Below are positions 12,321-24,049 of a stretch of DNA of 64,000 nt, in pieces. The position numbers and the translations under genes were made by a program. A model generated the notes under the pieces. The model ran no database searches. It was not told where the DNA came from and saw nothing but the letters and a program-made list of their open reading frames with translations. Numbering within the stretch: position 1 is the stretch's first letter; every line of letters begins with the position of its first letter. Source of the DNA: Manis javanica. Its lineage: Eukaryota > Chordata > Mammalia > Pholidota > Manidae. The stretch lies in the NCBI RefSeq assembly GCF_040802235.1, contig NC_133163.1:69801501-69865500 (forward strand). The letters are read 5' to 3'.

Positions 12321-12390
12321 ATATATCAAATCATGTTGTTTATCTAAAGCTAGTATAATGTTGCATGTTATATCTCAACTAGAAAAAGAA
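12321..12390 (+). mobile_element. Resumed 3' end of the older L1 split by copy 1
   Basis: This continues the element at 3,645-4,311. The words ATATAATGTTGCATGTTATA and TATCTCAACTAGAAAAAG correspond to the usual last 60 bases of old L1 3' ends. The first eight bases repeat the left target site. Confidence 0.7.
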
Positions 12391-13789
12391 CGAAAAGGAA
12401 AAGAACTAAACTGTAGGCACCAACCAATCTCCAAGTTGAAACTTTAGTTCAATATTTACTTTTTAATTTTGATGTGAAATTTATATACAATGAAATGCAA
12501 AAAGTATTTATTTTCTGAGTCTTGCCAAACATATGCCTGTGTACCCAAACACCTATCAAAATGTACAATATTGCTGTCAGAAAATTTCCTTATTAAAGAA
12601 GAAAGAATGAAAGAAAAATGGACATTTTGAGTAGAATGGCAGACAAGCAAGCAGCTTAAATTGGCATGACATTTCTTTTGCTAGGCCTTTGGTGTGGGAG
12701 GTGAGAGCTCATCTGCAGGGGTCTGAGGTTTGTGTTCCTGCTTACCCTCGGTGTACCACAGGGTTTAAATCCTTCAGCTTCATTTGGCATGGTAGGAGCT
12801 GGTTTGCGTGTCTTTATTCCCCTTCCACTGTCTGTTCTATCATTAGCTTTTGGCCTCTCCTTTATATTGCATATCAGAGAAGCATCTTGCAAGGTATTAG
12901 GTACAAAGTGATTTTTAGCCTGAATGAAAATGTAGTTGGCTGGTTTGTTCTCTCTTCTTTTTATCAAGTCTCTACTTGAGTAGGAACCAGAATCCCGCAG
13001 TTTGGAGTTGGGATTCTTAGTATTCCTGACACTCACTGGGCACAGTTCTGTGTTCCTGCCATAGAATTTTCTTGTTCCCTTTTGCCAGCTGCAATGGGCT
13101 TTTCTAAGTGTCTTAAAGGCAACAAAATTTGTTTCCAAGTGAAGTTTCCTAACATCCCCACCCCCACTCCTTTCCCTGCAGCTATTCTGCTTACATAATT
13201 CTGTAGTAGCAAAGAGCCTTTCAAAGTACTTTCCTATCATCTGTCCATCCACCCACCCATCCATCTACCTATCCATCTTTGTGTGTTCATTGATTCGTAT
13301 GTATTATGATCGTTAGTGTCGAGCAGCCGATTGGGTTTAGAGAGTGGAGACTCTCCTATTTGCCATTATCAGGACCTTCTCCTCCTGCTCACACACACTT
13401 GGCTGTCCTCCAGTGGTTTGCTGATCACCCTCACCGAACTCTTCCTACGAGTGTCTGGCTACCTCTTGCCCAGGTAAGCCAGGTCACACCTTTTGTCTCC
13501 CTGCAAAAGTTTGTGTCTCTAGATTTTGGGCTACTTCATTATCCTGTGTCCCAGAAGTTTGTGAAGAGTTGTGAACAAAATTTTGCCTGGCATTACTATT
13601 ACTATTAGCCTGCAAACAAAGTTTTTTCCAGTTTTCTTCTTCTCCAAACAGAAACCAATTCCTTGATTTTAAGACATATTTAAACCTATTTTTCCCCTGA
13701 TGTAAAGGGACTCTAATAAAACCAGTATCTCTTGTTACTGCATTGGCTTGGCATCCAGTCTGCTGGGGTTTCCAGCAAAAGCTCCATTA
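12391..13789. other. Unique non-coding sequence with a CATC microsatellite
   Basis: No recognised gene. The longest open frame outside repeats is 12,656-13,264 on the minus strand (202 codons). It has no recognisable domain and begins inside a tetranucleotide run, so I do not call it a gene. A short (CATC/CACC)n run lies at about 13,238-13,278. Confidence 0.5.
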
Positions 13790-13794
13790 TTTAC

Positions 13795-13970
13795 CAGCTC
13801 CTTGGGTTCACTTCATGCTAAGTCTCAATTTCAATCTAATTTTGAGAAAAATTAGACTCCTAATAATTTTTCTGATATAGAATTATTTTGTACATTGAAT
13901 AAACATATGTAAAGCACTTTGAATATTAAAAGCTGTATAAATGTTAGCTATTATTACTTTTTATATTATA
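13795..13970 (+). repeat. MIR SINE, diverged
   Basis: The end TAAAGCACTTTGAATATTAA and then AAATGTTAGCTATTATTA is the typical 3' half of a MIR. The upstream part (CTTGGGTTCACTTCATGC, then GTCTCAATTTC) matches the MIR core weakly. Confidence 0.65.
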
Positions 13971-14186
13971 GTATAATTACCTGTGTATATATACCTAACT
14001 AGAATGCATGCTTTTTAAGACCAGATCTTTTATTTGTGTTACCAATGTCTAGTACAATGCTAGTATACAGGAGATGATTAATGAATATTTCATCAACATA
14101 TTAATATATCATGTTTTTTCAAACTGCTATTCTGTTGTATTGTTATATTGAAATTACAGAAGCTAAAAGCTGACTGTTTGCTTAAC

Positions 14187-14213
14187 TAGAATACAAAGAC
14201 CAGCCCATCCCTC
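14187..14213 (+). repeat. Left arm of a perfect 27-bp inverted repeat
   Basis: The 27 bases starting TAGAATACAAAGACC are the exact reverse complement of 14,726-14,752. The loop is 512 bp and contains a MIR. No known transposon terminus is recognised. Confidence 0.85.
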
Positions 14214-14225
14214 CGGCTCTCTTAC

Positions 14226-14396
14226 CATTCTGTGACTTTGGAAAAGTATATAACTTCTTTACACCTCAATTTTTTTATCATTAAAATGAGATTTATAGTT
14301 CCTATCAAACAGAGTTGCAGATTAGATGAGTTATTATGTAATACAGTACTACTACATCTTAAGTGTTCCATAAATATTAGACATAGTAATTATTGT
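14226..14396 (+). repeat. MIR SINE inside the 27-bp inverted repeat
   Basis: CATTCTGTGACTTTGGAAAA, the later CACCTCAATTTTTTTATCA, AAAATGAGA, and TTCCATAAATATTAGACATA follow the order of the MIR core and 3' end. It is strongly diverged, as expected for this ancient SINE. Confidence 0.75.
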
Positions 14397-14725
14397 TAAT
14401 AGCATTACCAGTCATATTATACTTTGAATATATTAAATATTTATAGGTATTATTACATTATTAACATTAATCATTAATAATAGTTATTAATATTATTTTC
14501 CCTTGTTCATTTTGGTTCTAATGTTTCCCTCCTGCATCTGGGTTAGCTGAAACAAACACCTTTTACCCTTTAAATGCCAAATTAGTGTCATTTCCTCTCC
14601 TTTCTCCCAAGGCAAAATTAATTACTCTGGTCTTCCAAAACACCTTTAACTAATTTTAAAACATCCACTTCTCATATTCATTAGCTACAGGTTTTATGTC
14701 TTTTTTTGCACACCTGAGTAGACCT

Positions 14726-14752
14726 GAGGGATGGGCTGGTCTTTGTATTCTA
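14726..14752 (-). repeat. Right arm of a perfect 27-bp inverted repeat
   Basis: Exact reverse complement of 14,187-14,213. It is followed by TAATTCTC, which is not a clear target-site duplicate of the left flank. Confidence 0.85.
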
Positions 14753-17700
14753 ATTCTCTATTGCTTTACCTAGGATAACTGATGTTCACCTATTTTTTTC
14801 TTTTATTAGTTAATAAAGTGCCTCACATTGGTGTCTTTCAACTATTATTTTAACAGGCCATATTTAAATAGTTTTGTACACATCCTCTCTTCTCATTCAG
14901 TAGTTAGAGTTCAACTGAGGAAAATGGCTTAGATTCACACCTTGTCTTTTGCTGGACCCTGCAACAGTCCTTGAGATATGTCTCCAAAACCCCACAAAGC
15001 TCTGAACAACCATACAGCAGGAAGTGTTTTTCATTAGAGATATAAGATATCATTCTCTATATTTAAAGGATAAGAATTTACTATCCACAAAAAAAAGTAC
15101 TCTCTGGCTTTTTCACATTTGCTGAGGAAATGATTATCTCAGCAAAGGGGAAAGTGATTATCTGTGACCCTTGTTACCAGGTGCGCCTTGAGTTCCGGAT
15201 CTATAGGTGCTAAAACTATGGATTAACAAAGAAATTAAAATCTTGATTAATATTTATTGTCTTAGTCACAGTGTCTTTTAATAAACCCTGTCAACTGTAT
15301 GGACCATCTTGAATAGTGATTAAAAAGTTCTAAACAATCAAATCTAGAAACACCATTTACAAAAGATAAGAATTCATATCCATGATGGCTCATGGTTCAT
15401 GCCAAAGCATAATGTCACTTTGGAACTACAGAAAATATGATACACTTTTTAATATTTGTGAGATTATATCTAGGGCCTAAGGTCCATGACACTACTGCAC
15501 AGTGTTACTTTGGATGTTACTATGTAGGACAGAATGGAATGCATGCTACTTACCCCTCCTCCCATGTGCTTCTCTCAAGCAATTGAATGTGGATTAGGAA
15601 GTAGAGTACTGGCCAAAAGAACATTACATGGTCATAATCATCATTGTACAAAATATCATTGTTCACAAAGTCATTCAAAAGCTTAATAGATTTTAATGTA
15701 TTAATTATTATTTCTTCAGTCCCTAAATCAAAGATTAAACTAGATACCTTTACATCTGTACTTAACTAAATTTTGAATGGGTATAGAAATTTAGTGACAA
15801 CTGAAATGGAAATATATATATCAACTTAAAACCATTGCTCTTTGCTATTATATATCTATGCTCTTGCTCTGAAATTTTGTTCTCCCTGTCCTTCATCAGC
15901 TACTTTAATTTTTAAAGGTGGCATTGGAATTATAATACATAATGTTAAGTCAATTATACCTCAATAAAGTTATAATGTTAATACTTTGCTGCTAGCTAAT
16001 AGAGGAGAATCACTGAATATAAAGGTATAGAACTCCTTAGACTAACAACCTCACAACTATTTGAACAAAATAGACTGAACACAACAAAAATCATATCAAA
16101 CAGAAACATAAAGTCATTGCACATTGCTACACCATGAACAATTACAAACATCACAAGCATCTATTTTATTACCATTTGTTGCAAATGCTTTTATCTGTAT
16201 GATTGCTTGTTAAAACTTCCATTTCTATAAAATTGTGGGCTGTTTATATTGTACCTCGATACAAAAATAACTTGTAACAAGTAGTATCTCTCTTTCTCAA
16301 TCTCTCTAGCCACACACATTCATCTTTATATTCAAAATAAGTTGCTATAATGCTTTAAATATTTTTCCTTGAGGCAAGTCTGCTTTTGAGCATTGATCTT
16401 ACTCTGTGCACAAAAACAGTGCTGGGAATGATGGTATTATACATCTACAAAGCAGGAATTCCATAGTCTTACTCCATCAGTACTCACAGCCAATTCTATC
16501 CACTACCATGTAGAAAAATGCTATTGGATGATCAATTTCTGCATCATATTATCTCACTTGAACATAGGTTTGCTATAAACATGGCACTGCAGAATGAGTG
16601 GCACATAGTTTCACTTTTTTTGAGCATCTCAGCATCAAAACCATTATCCATGGCCTGCTACTCGAGGGTTAAAGTTTTATGGGATAAAAATGCTTTTATA
16701 GGAAAAGAAATGCATAGTTTCATAGGTAAGAATTACAAATGCCTTCCAAGAATAATGTTAAACATTCTCCCACACTGTCAGATGTCAACATTTTGACAGC
16801 ATAGGAAAAAGCATTAAACATTTTCCACCCCATCAAAATTTTGACATTTTTCAAAAGACACATTCACTAGATGCACTAGTTTTGCCTATGGAAAGATATT
16901 GTGCGTATTATATACTAAGGGAAGATTTAGTCAGAGAGAATGAAAATAGGATAAACAGATGACACCCGATGTCATCACAGAGTGATACAGAGTACAAGTA
17001 GTACACAGTATGTGGTGATTTAATGACAATTTTTATGTATGTTAAGGAAGAGATGTATCATATAATTAACTCTCCATTATCCATGATAATAAGAAAAAGT
17101 GAAAGCAGGAAAAATGACCACAGAAATCAAATCCTACTCTCCTACTTTTACAGAGAGTTTAAACTGCATCAATTATTATATCCAAAACAACAAAAGGGAA
17201 AGATTAATTTTGAGTGTTTTTAAGTTTTGTTTCCTAATAAATTATAAAACAAAAGACAAGTGGTAGAAAGAGTATGTATAATAGTAAGCAGCCTTTAAAT
17301 CTATCAAGTGTTGTATCTTTTCTCCCCCCATTTTGAGCCAATGAGCCCTATAATATCATAATAGTATTTTTGAAGCAATAGTAATATCAAGTCATTCTTT
17401 ACTGATAAATATTCAGTAGCTTTCTGGAAAAGTAATACTAGAAAATCTCTGATGAAAGCTTTCCAAAAGTTTCTCATTGTTTGTGACTTTTTATGCCCAG
17501 AAGAATCATTTGAAAGTAAGCTGTTTCTAATGCAGATATATTTACAGTGCCTAAAACTATTTTCAGAGCTCCATAAGGAGACTAAATTAAAACTGTCATT
17601 TTAAGCTCCAAATGACTCATCACCATAGTTTGTTACTGGCAAAGAATGTTTAATTCAACGTCTTAAATATGAAACAATAATGTAAGAATATAAATATTAA

Positions 17701-19149
17701 ACTATATATATATAAATTTTAATTTTAAGTAAACATCTCTAGTGGATGCATTTCTCTTGTATACAGTCTGAATCATGCTCCTATTTTTTATACAATATAG
17801 TGTGTTTTGTCATAAATTAGAATTTCTGTTTTGCATATAAAATATTCCTAGATATATTTATTTTTGCACTAAGGCAAGCATATTTCATATTCATTAGGTT
17901 TGAGTTACAATCAAAATATTCAAATAAGTTATTAAAACTTAAACAGCCACTTAGATTTGTAAAAGAAACTGAAAATGAGGATAAATAAGTAAAATTTTTC
18001 TTAGATGAGGTATTAAACTTTGGTTGTAAAGAAACAAAAGATAATATTTTAATTCAAGTTTTTTTTGTAGAGAAGAAAAAGAAAAAATCTATCCAGATTT
18101 GTGCCTTTTAAAATAGATTTATAAGTGGAATAAATGAAGGATAAACATGAGTAGAGAATGCATTATTTGAAACCAGAAAAATACAATGTAAAGGTACTTA
18201 AGAGATCTCAAAAGACAGTGAATTTAGATTCATTAAGGGGAAAACTTTCTAATAAACTCCTGAGAAAAAGTTTAGAATACCTTTCTTTAGGACCCTTTAA
18301 AAAGAAAATGTTGATCTAATATACATTGTTGAGATTACTCACAGGTTAGAGATTTGCATTAAAGACCCCTTACTTGATCTGTAGTGTTATTGTCTGATTT
18401 GTATGTGGATGTAATAGTAAACATAGTGTCAGATACTTCTCTTAGGCATCTTGATTCTTACCTCAACACATAGTAACCAACACATAGTACCAACACATAG
18501 TGAATGGTACTTGTGCCATACAACATCCAAGACTATTTCTGTGTTTTCTACCTCCTGTGCAGATATGTGCTGATGTGAACATGATTAGCTATTTCCTCTT
18601 AAAAACATATAGTTTCCTGAAATTTCCTCATACCTAAGTCTGTTTACATATGGCCTGAAATACATGGTGTGTTTGCATACACTTACACACATATACTTAC
18701 ATTTGTATATAGATATGCATTTACATTCATACACACGCATATATGTATAAAGACTATCAGGAAGGAAAGATTTGGCAAAGCTGGAAACAAAGCATATAGT
18801 CTATGAAGGATCAAACCCTCTCATGTATGTATATAGAGACAGATTTCCTTATTCATAAGTGATATCATCAATAATAAGATGTCACATCCCTTTCATAACT
18901 GTGAAAAGAAAAGAGAATCACTAGGAGGATTTTCAAATGAAGAAGGATAATTATAGACTGGATTAAACTCATCCCACATGGTTTTTATTTCACCCTTAGG
19001 TTTCTCTAAAAGTAACTACTATCATGCTTAGCCAAAAGAAATATATTGTCCATTAATTTTCCATTGAAATTATGCACTGCTTATGGCATTAAAAGTTGGA
19101 AGAAGTTTCCCATTGGTCAGTTGAAAAGTTAGACCAAAATTCTGATAAT
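14753..19149. other. Unique A/T-rich non-coding sequence
   Basis: No gene recognised; all frames are short. A three-fold tandem of CAACACATAGTA (about 18,463-18,503) and a TA/CA-rich microsatellite-like stretch (about 18,670-18,750) are the only structured parts I can point to. Confidence 0.5.
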
Positions 19150-19350
19150 ATATTGCATGCATTTTGACCTTACAATTTTATTTTTAGGAATTCATCCCAA
19201 TGAAATTATCTGAGGTCCATGCAAGTAAGAAACTATATGTTCATATTATTCATTGAGGCAAAACTAGAAAAATATGTGTTCAACAATAGATAGATATGTA
19301 TGTCATATGCATAAAATAGCACACTATGCAACCTTGAAAATTATAAGTCA
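19150..19350 (+). mobile_element. Ancient L1 ORF2 C-terminal scrap
   Basis: TTTTTAGGAATTCATCCCAA, a later CATATTATTCATTGAGGC, TTCAACAATAGATAGA, and a tail near 19,320 follow the order of the C-terminal coding and early 3' region of old L1s. It is very diverged and short. Confidence 0.5.
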
Positions 19351-22300
19351 ACACTTCTGACAAACAGAAGAATTATTACATTCATGACCATTTTGAAATG
19401 TTAGCCTGGCAAAAAGGCATTTAAAAAGTACATTTAAATTTCCCTTATGTCTCTTTCCAACTACAAAAATAAAATAGTTTACACTTTGAAGTGCTCTACT
19501 CTTTTCTCTACTCCTATAATTCCTGGGAATAAACACTGAATTAAAAAAAATTTGTGTATAAAAGATTATTGGGCATTCCCATTACTTACTTTTTTGACTT
19601 AGGTTCCAACAGACATCCTCTCATGAATACAGATGATGACTTTAATGATTTAGAGGAGCTTTAAAAGGGTTTCCTATGCTTGTTACCTTGCATAATTCCT
19701 AGAAAACAAAATATCCTTAATGAAAATGATTCAATACCCAATTTCTTTTAAAAGAAATATAAATACAAAAATATCCAAAACTTTTAGATAAATAAAGCAG
19801 GAAGTAGAAGTACACCTTGATCTCGTGCATTTGTCAATATCTGCGTAGTATTTCTGGAAGGATAACCACCAAAGTAGCTCTCTGCTGGTAGAGATATAGG
19901 TGACTGTTAGCATTTGTTTCAATTCTTTTTTTTTAAGTAAATGTACAAATAAATATACAAATCTAAAAACATGTTCAACTATATATAATTTAAAAAATGT
20001 TTCCTGAGTTTTCAATATTACTGATACAAGCTATCATTTTTGTAATAAGTTGTTCAAATATTAATAAAAAATCAGCAAAGAAATTTTGAAATTTGACTAT
20101 TTAGTCGAACCTATGAAATAAGACTATTATGTAAGAGTTGACGTAAAGAAAATTAGGAATCTGGAAATTGTCAGAGAGGCCCTGAGACCTCTAATTCTGA
20201 GGAAAGGATCATAATCATGAACTGTTCTGGGTAACAAAGAGGAAGATAGAAATAAAGAAAAAGAAGATGGTGACTGTTGCTAAGTGAATGGGATTTCCAA
20301 TGCCTTTGGAGAAATCCAACTTTGAGCGTATGGAGGTAGCAACCACTAACTGGCCTTGGGCATTACAGGAAGGCAGAAATAAAATGTTTCTCAGTTTAGG
20401 TGCAGGAACCGAGACAGCTATGAGAATAGGAGATAATGACCTAGTGGGAACAAGACTGGGAGTATTTTTCTGGCTGATGAATGCTTTGAGTAGGGGCTAC
20501 ACAGACCACTGGAATTACCTCAAGGACAGTCTAAAGACAAAATTGTGAGCTTCCCATGAGAACTATGGCCAGGACAAGCTGCAAATATGGGACTCAAAAA
20601 GAACAGGCAGTGCAGCTCAGGCTTCACATCCTGCCCCCAAGGAACGGAATCAAACCATTGCTGCAGGTAAGAATGAGGGACGCAGAATTATAATGACTGA
20701 TGATATTCAACAATCTACAGTGCTATGGACTATCTAAAAGTAATATTTGATATGTGTTGTCTATTGTCTTGAGCTACTTAAAACTTTCAAACTGAAATTA
20801 ACTGAAAGTTAATTGACTTGCTGCATTTAAAATATATTTCATCTATAGAAAATTTGGGAACTTTGAAAATTATGAAGATAAAAATCATCATTACCATGTA
20901 ACCCTGCCACCAGACATTTGAGAAGGCATGCTTCATCATTTCAACCACAATCTGCAAAATTTATAATGTCCGCGGTGTCTTTGTTCTTTCTACACACCTG
21001 CCTTGCAAAACTGGAGAGCTGGATGAATCCAATTATCTGCCTTCTCTAAGCTTGCACCTGGGTAGTTAAACCCAGCTGCCAATATAAATTTATGGTTCAA
21101 CATCAACAACAAGGTTTTCAAACTTTCTGGCAACTGTTCTGTTTCTCCTACTCAGGTGCTTATCTCATTCTTCAAAATGACTATTTCAACTTCTACTTTC
21201 TTGAATCCTCCATCCTCTCTTCTATTCAAAAGATGACATTGTCTTTACTTTAGAATAAACAAGCCAGAATAAGGAGGGAAAACTCATGGCACTGCACATC
21301 CATATTGGCAAAGCAGCCTACTTTTGCTCTCATCTTACCATCTTTTATTTTCTTGCCATGCTTGCACCTGGGCTATTCCTCCACCTTCTTCTAACTTCCT
21401 TTCCTCAGCATTTATACATAATTCCCTCAACTCAAAAAGCACATTCATAGCTTTTCCTCAAGGTCACACCCTTTCCTTTTAATCTTTTTGTGCTTTTACA
21501 GTGAAATATATCCAAAAAGATGCCCTTTCTATTTATTTACTTCTTCTGTAAGCCTCCAGAAACACATCACAGCACTATGTGGATCATTACCATGAAACTG
21601 AAATCTCTCCCACTAAAATGTCAATAAGGTACACTTTCCATCTTTGATCTTTCATTAACTTCTTTACATCTGGATAACCTTTTGCATTCTGTTCACTTCT
21701 TCCTTCTGAAGTCACTTGCTTTCTTTGGTTTCTGTGGAACCCACTGTCCTGGTTTTCTTCTACTCCATGCATTCTCTCTCAATTGCTTTTGTTGACTTGT
21801 CCTCTGAGCAATTTTTCATTGCTGGAGTTTCTTAAGGCTCTTTCTGAAGCTCATGCAACTCTGTTTGGCACACTTATAAATGCAAATCTCAAGCTCTCCT
21901 TTGAATTACAATTAGCATTTCCAGTTAAACATCTTCCAGACACTCAAACTCAGTTACCAAAAAGAAATCTATATCCTTTACCTGTCAATTCTAATTTCCA
22001 TCCAGCTCTAGTTACTATTTTAATCCATAGCACTAAAGTCCACTCAAATGTTCAAACAATGACCTGAAAATCATTCATCTCTTTTGCTCCTGAAATCTTA
22101 TAAATTTTTATACCTCAGTGATGCCATTTCCTAAATATCTCTCCAATTATCAAATTATAACCATCTCTGCTTTCTTCTTCATCTACCACATGCCAACTTT
22201 CTCTCTCCCTTGAAATCCTATGGTATAATCTTTACAAAAACATGCCCGAAGTATGTAATTCTCATGCCTGAACCTTTTCAGTATTTCTTAAGGATAAAGA

Positions 22301-22610
22301 TGTAAGTCCCTAACAAGAAATTCAAGCCCTCAAGGATCAAGCCTCAGCTGGTGCCTTTATTACAGACATTGTGATTTGGATAGCCCACAACTCTTTCCAA
22401 CACAATTCCTTCTTGCTGGAAAAGCTTCTCACTTTACTAGCTTTTCTTGTAGCTGGGAGGCTTTTCAACATGGACAACTTTTACACATACAGATTTATGT
22501 ATATATAAAGTGAAACTAAAAAATTACCAGTGTAACATATGCTGTTCATGGAGGTGGGTTCTTAAAAAATCAGGTATTTAAGGAATAAAACTATGGTTTA
22601 CTTTCCTTAT
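19351..22610. other. Unique non-coding sequence
   Basis: No gene recognised. The stretch near 22,060-22,400 has a faint resemblance to an old LINE 3' region, too weak to name. Small open frames (for example 20,288-20,548 plus) show no family signature. Confidence 0.45.
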
Positions 22611-22615
22611 AAAAG

Positions 22616-22625
22616 AGAGGTTGTC
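22616..22625 (+). repeat. Left target-site duplication of the short L1
   Basis: AGAGGTTGTC recurs at 23,355-23,364, directly after the poly(A) of the L1. It follows TTATAAAAG, consistent with L1 endonuclease nicking at an A-rich site. Confidence 0.8.
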
Positions 22626-23354
22626 CATTCTAGAAAGCAGTATGGAGGTGCCTCAAAAAACTAAAAATAGAAATATGGTTTGACCCAGGAATTCCACCCC
22701 TAAGAATTTAGCCTAAGAAAGCAGGATCCCAGTTTCAAAAAGACATATGCACCCCTATGTTTATCGCAGCACTATTTACAACAGCCAAGAAATGGAAGCA
22801 ACTTAAGTGTTCATCAGTAGATGAATGGATAAAAAAGATGTGGTACATATACACAATGGAATATTATTCAGCCATAAGAACAAAACAAATCCTACCATTT
22901 GCAACAACATGGATGGAGCTAGAGAGTATTATGCTCAGTAAAATAAGCCAGGTGGAGAAAGTTAAGTATCAAATGATTTCACTCATCTGTGGAGTATAAG
23001 AACAAAGCAAAAGCTGAAAGAACAAAACAGCAGCAGACCCACAGAACCCAAGAATGGACTAACAATTGCCAAAGGGAAAGGGACTGGGGAGGGTGGGTGG
23101 GAAGGTAGGGAGAAGGGGAATAAAGGGCATTATGATTAGCACACATAATATAGGGGGGCACAGGGAAGGCAGTATAACACAGAGAAGACAAGTAGTGACT
23201 CTATAGCATATTACTACACTGATGGACAATGACTGTAATGGAGTATGTGGTGGGGACTTCATAATGGGGGCAATCTTGTAACTACAATGTTGCTCATGTA
23301 ATTGTATATTAATTATACCAAAATAAAAAAATAAACTATAAACTAAAAAAAAAA
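22626..23354 (+). mobile_element. 5'-truncated L1 without the ERV tail
   Basis: It starts inside the last 120 codons of ORF2; the block 22,757-22,999 encodes [20 protein letters not shown] and the L1 C-terminus. It continues through the G-rich 3' UTR to an A-rich end (AAATAAAAAAATAAAC, then a run of A). It is related to copies 1-3 but its 3' UTR stops at its own poly(A), with no retroviral segment. It is flanked by a 10-bp duplication. This is the plain L1 3' end for comparison. Confidence 0.9.
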
Positions 23355-23364
23355 AGAGGTTGTC
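23355..23364 (+). repeat. Right target-site duplication of the short L1
   Basis: AGAGGTTGTC, identical to 22,616-22,625. Confidence 0.8.
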
Positions 23365-23699
23365 ACTCTCTTATTGTCTTGAATGTGGAAATAATGGTTG
23401 GAATTACAGTGACCATGTTTCACTATGAAGCATTAAAAGGAGGGCAAAAACAAATATAATAGCAAAGCGAAAAGGCTGAAATAGCCCAGGTAACTCATGA
23501 ATATGTAAGCAGATAAACCAACAAAGAAGAAATTTCTTTTATGTGAGAAAAATGAGCCTTTTTAACAGTTACTTGCTGTAAATATATTCCCAATATATTA
23601 TCGTATGTCATGGTATTTTCTCATTGTCTTGCAGCTTCAGACATATGGTAATTTAAAAATATATTAATTTTAATTTTTTCCCCCAAGTTCTGAAATGTA

Positions 23700-24020
23700 A
23701 TACTTTCTCTCACCTTCACCTATAAACTTATTCCTTACTGGGATACTCTCCTGACCTCATTACTCATGGTTTACTCTTTAAAGTATCTGTTTAAACAAAT
23801 TACCCAAGAAAGACCTTCCCTGATCCTAAAACTAGGATAGGCTCACCTGAGATGCACTATTTGTGGACTTCATACATTCTGTCCGCATCATCATCGCACT
23901 TAAAATAATAACTCTCAGCCTCCCCATTATAGCTGGACTGGGTAATCTCTGATGGCAGAAACTAGGTTTCTTTGTTCTACACTTGATTCTTAGCACCTAC
24001 TGGGATACCTAGTATCCTAT
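23700..24020 (+). repeat. L2 LINE 3' end, diverged
   Basis: The order of GAAAGACCTTCCCTGATCCT, the middle block, the GATGGCAGAAACTAGGTTTC-type segment (about 23,952) and CTTAGCACCTACTGGGATAC follows the 3' end of L2. The terminal ATAAAT repeat is not clear. It is old and weak. Confidence 0.5.
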
Positions 24021-24049
24021 AGACCTCAACACCTACTGGTTAACTACGT

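Noticed and set aside
12656-13264. 202-codon minus-strand open frame as a host gene
   Set aside because: It starts in a tetranucleotide microsatellite, has no recognisable domain, no splice context and no conserved composition. A frame of this length can occur by chance in 64 kb.
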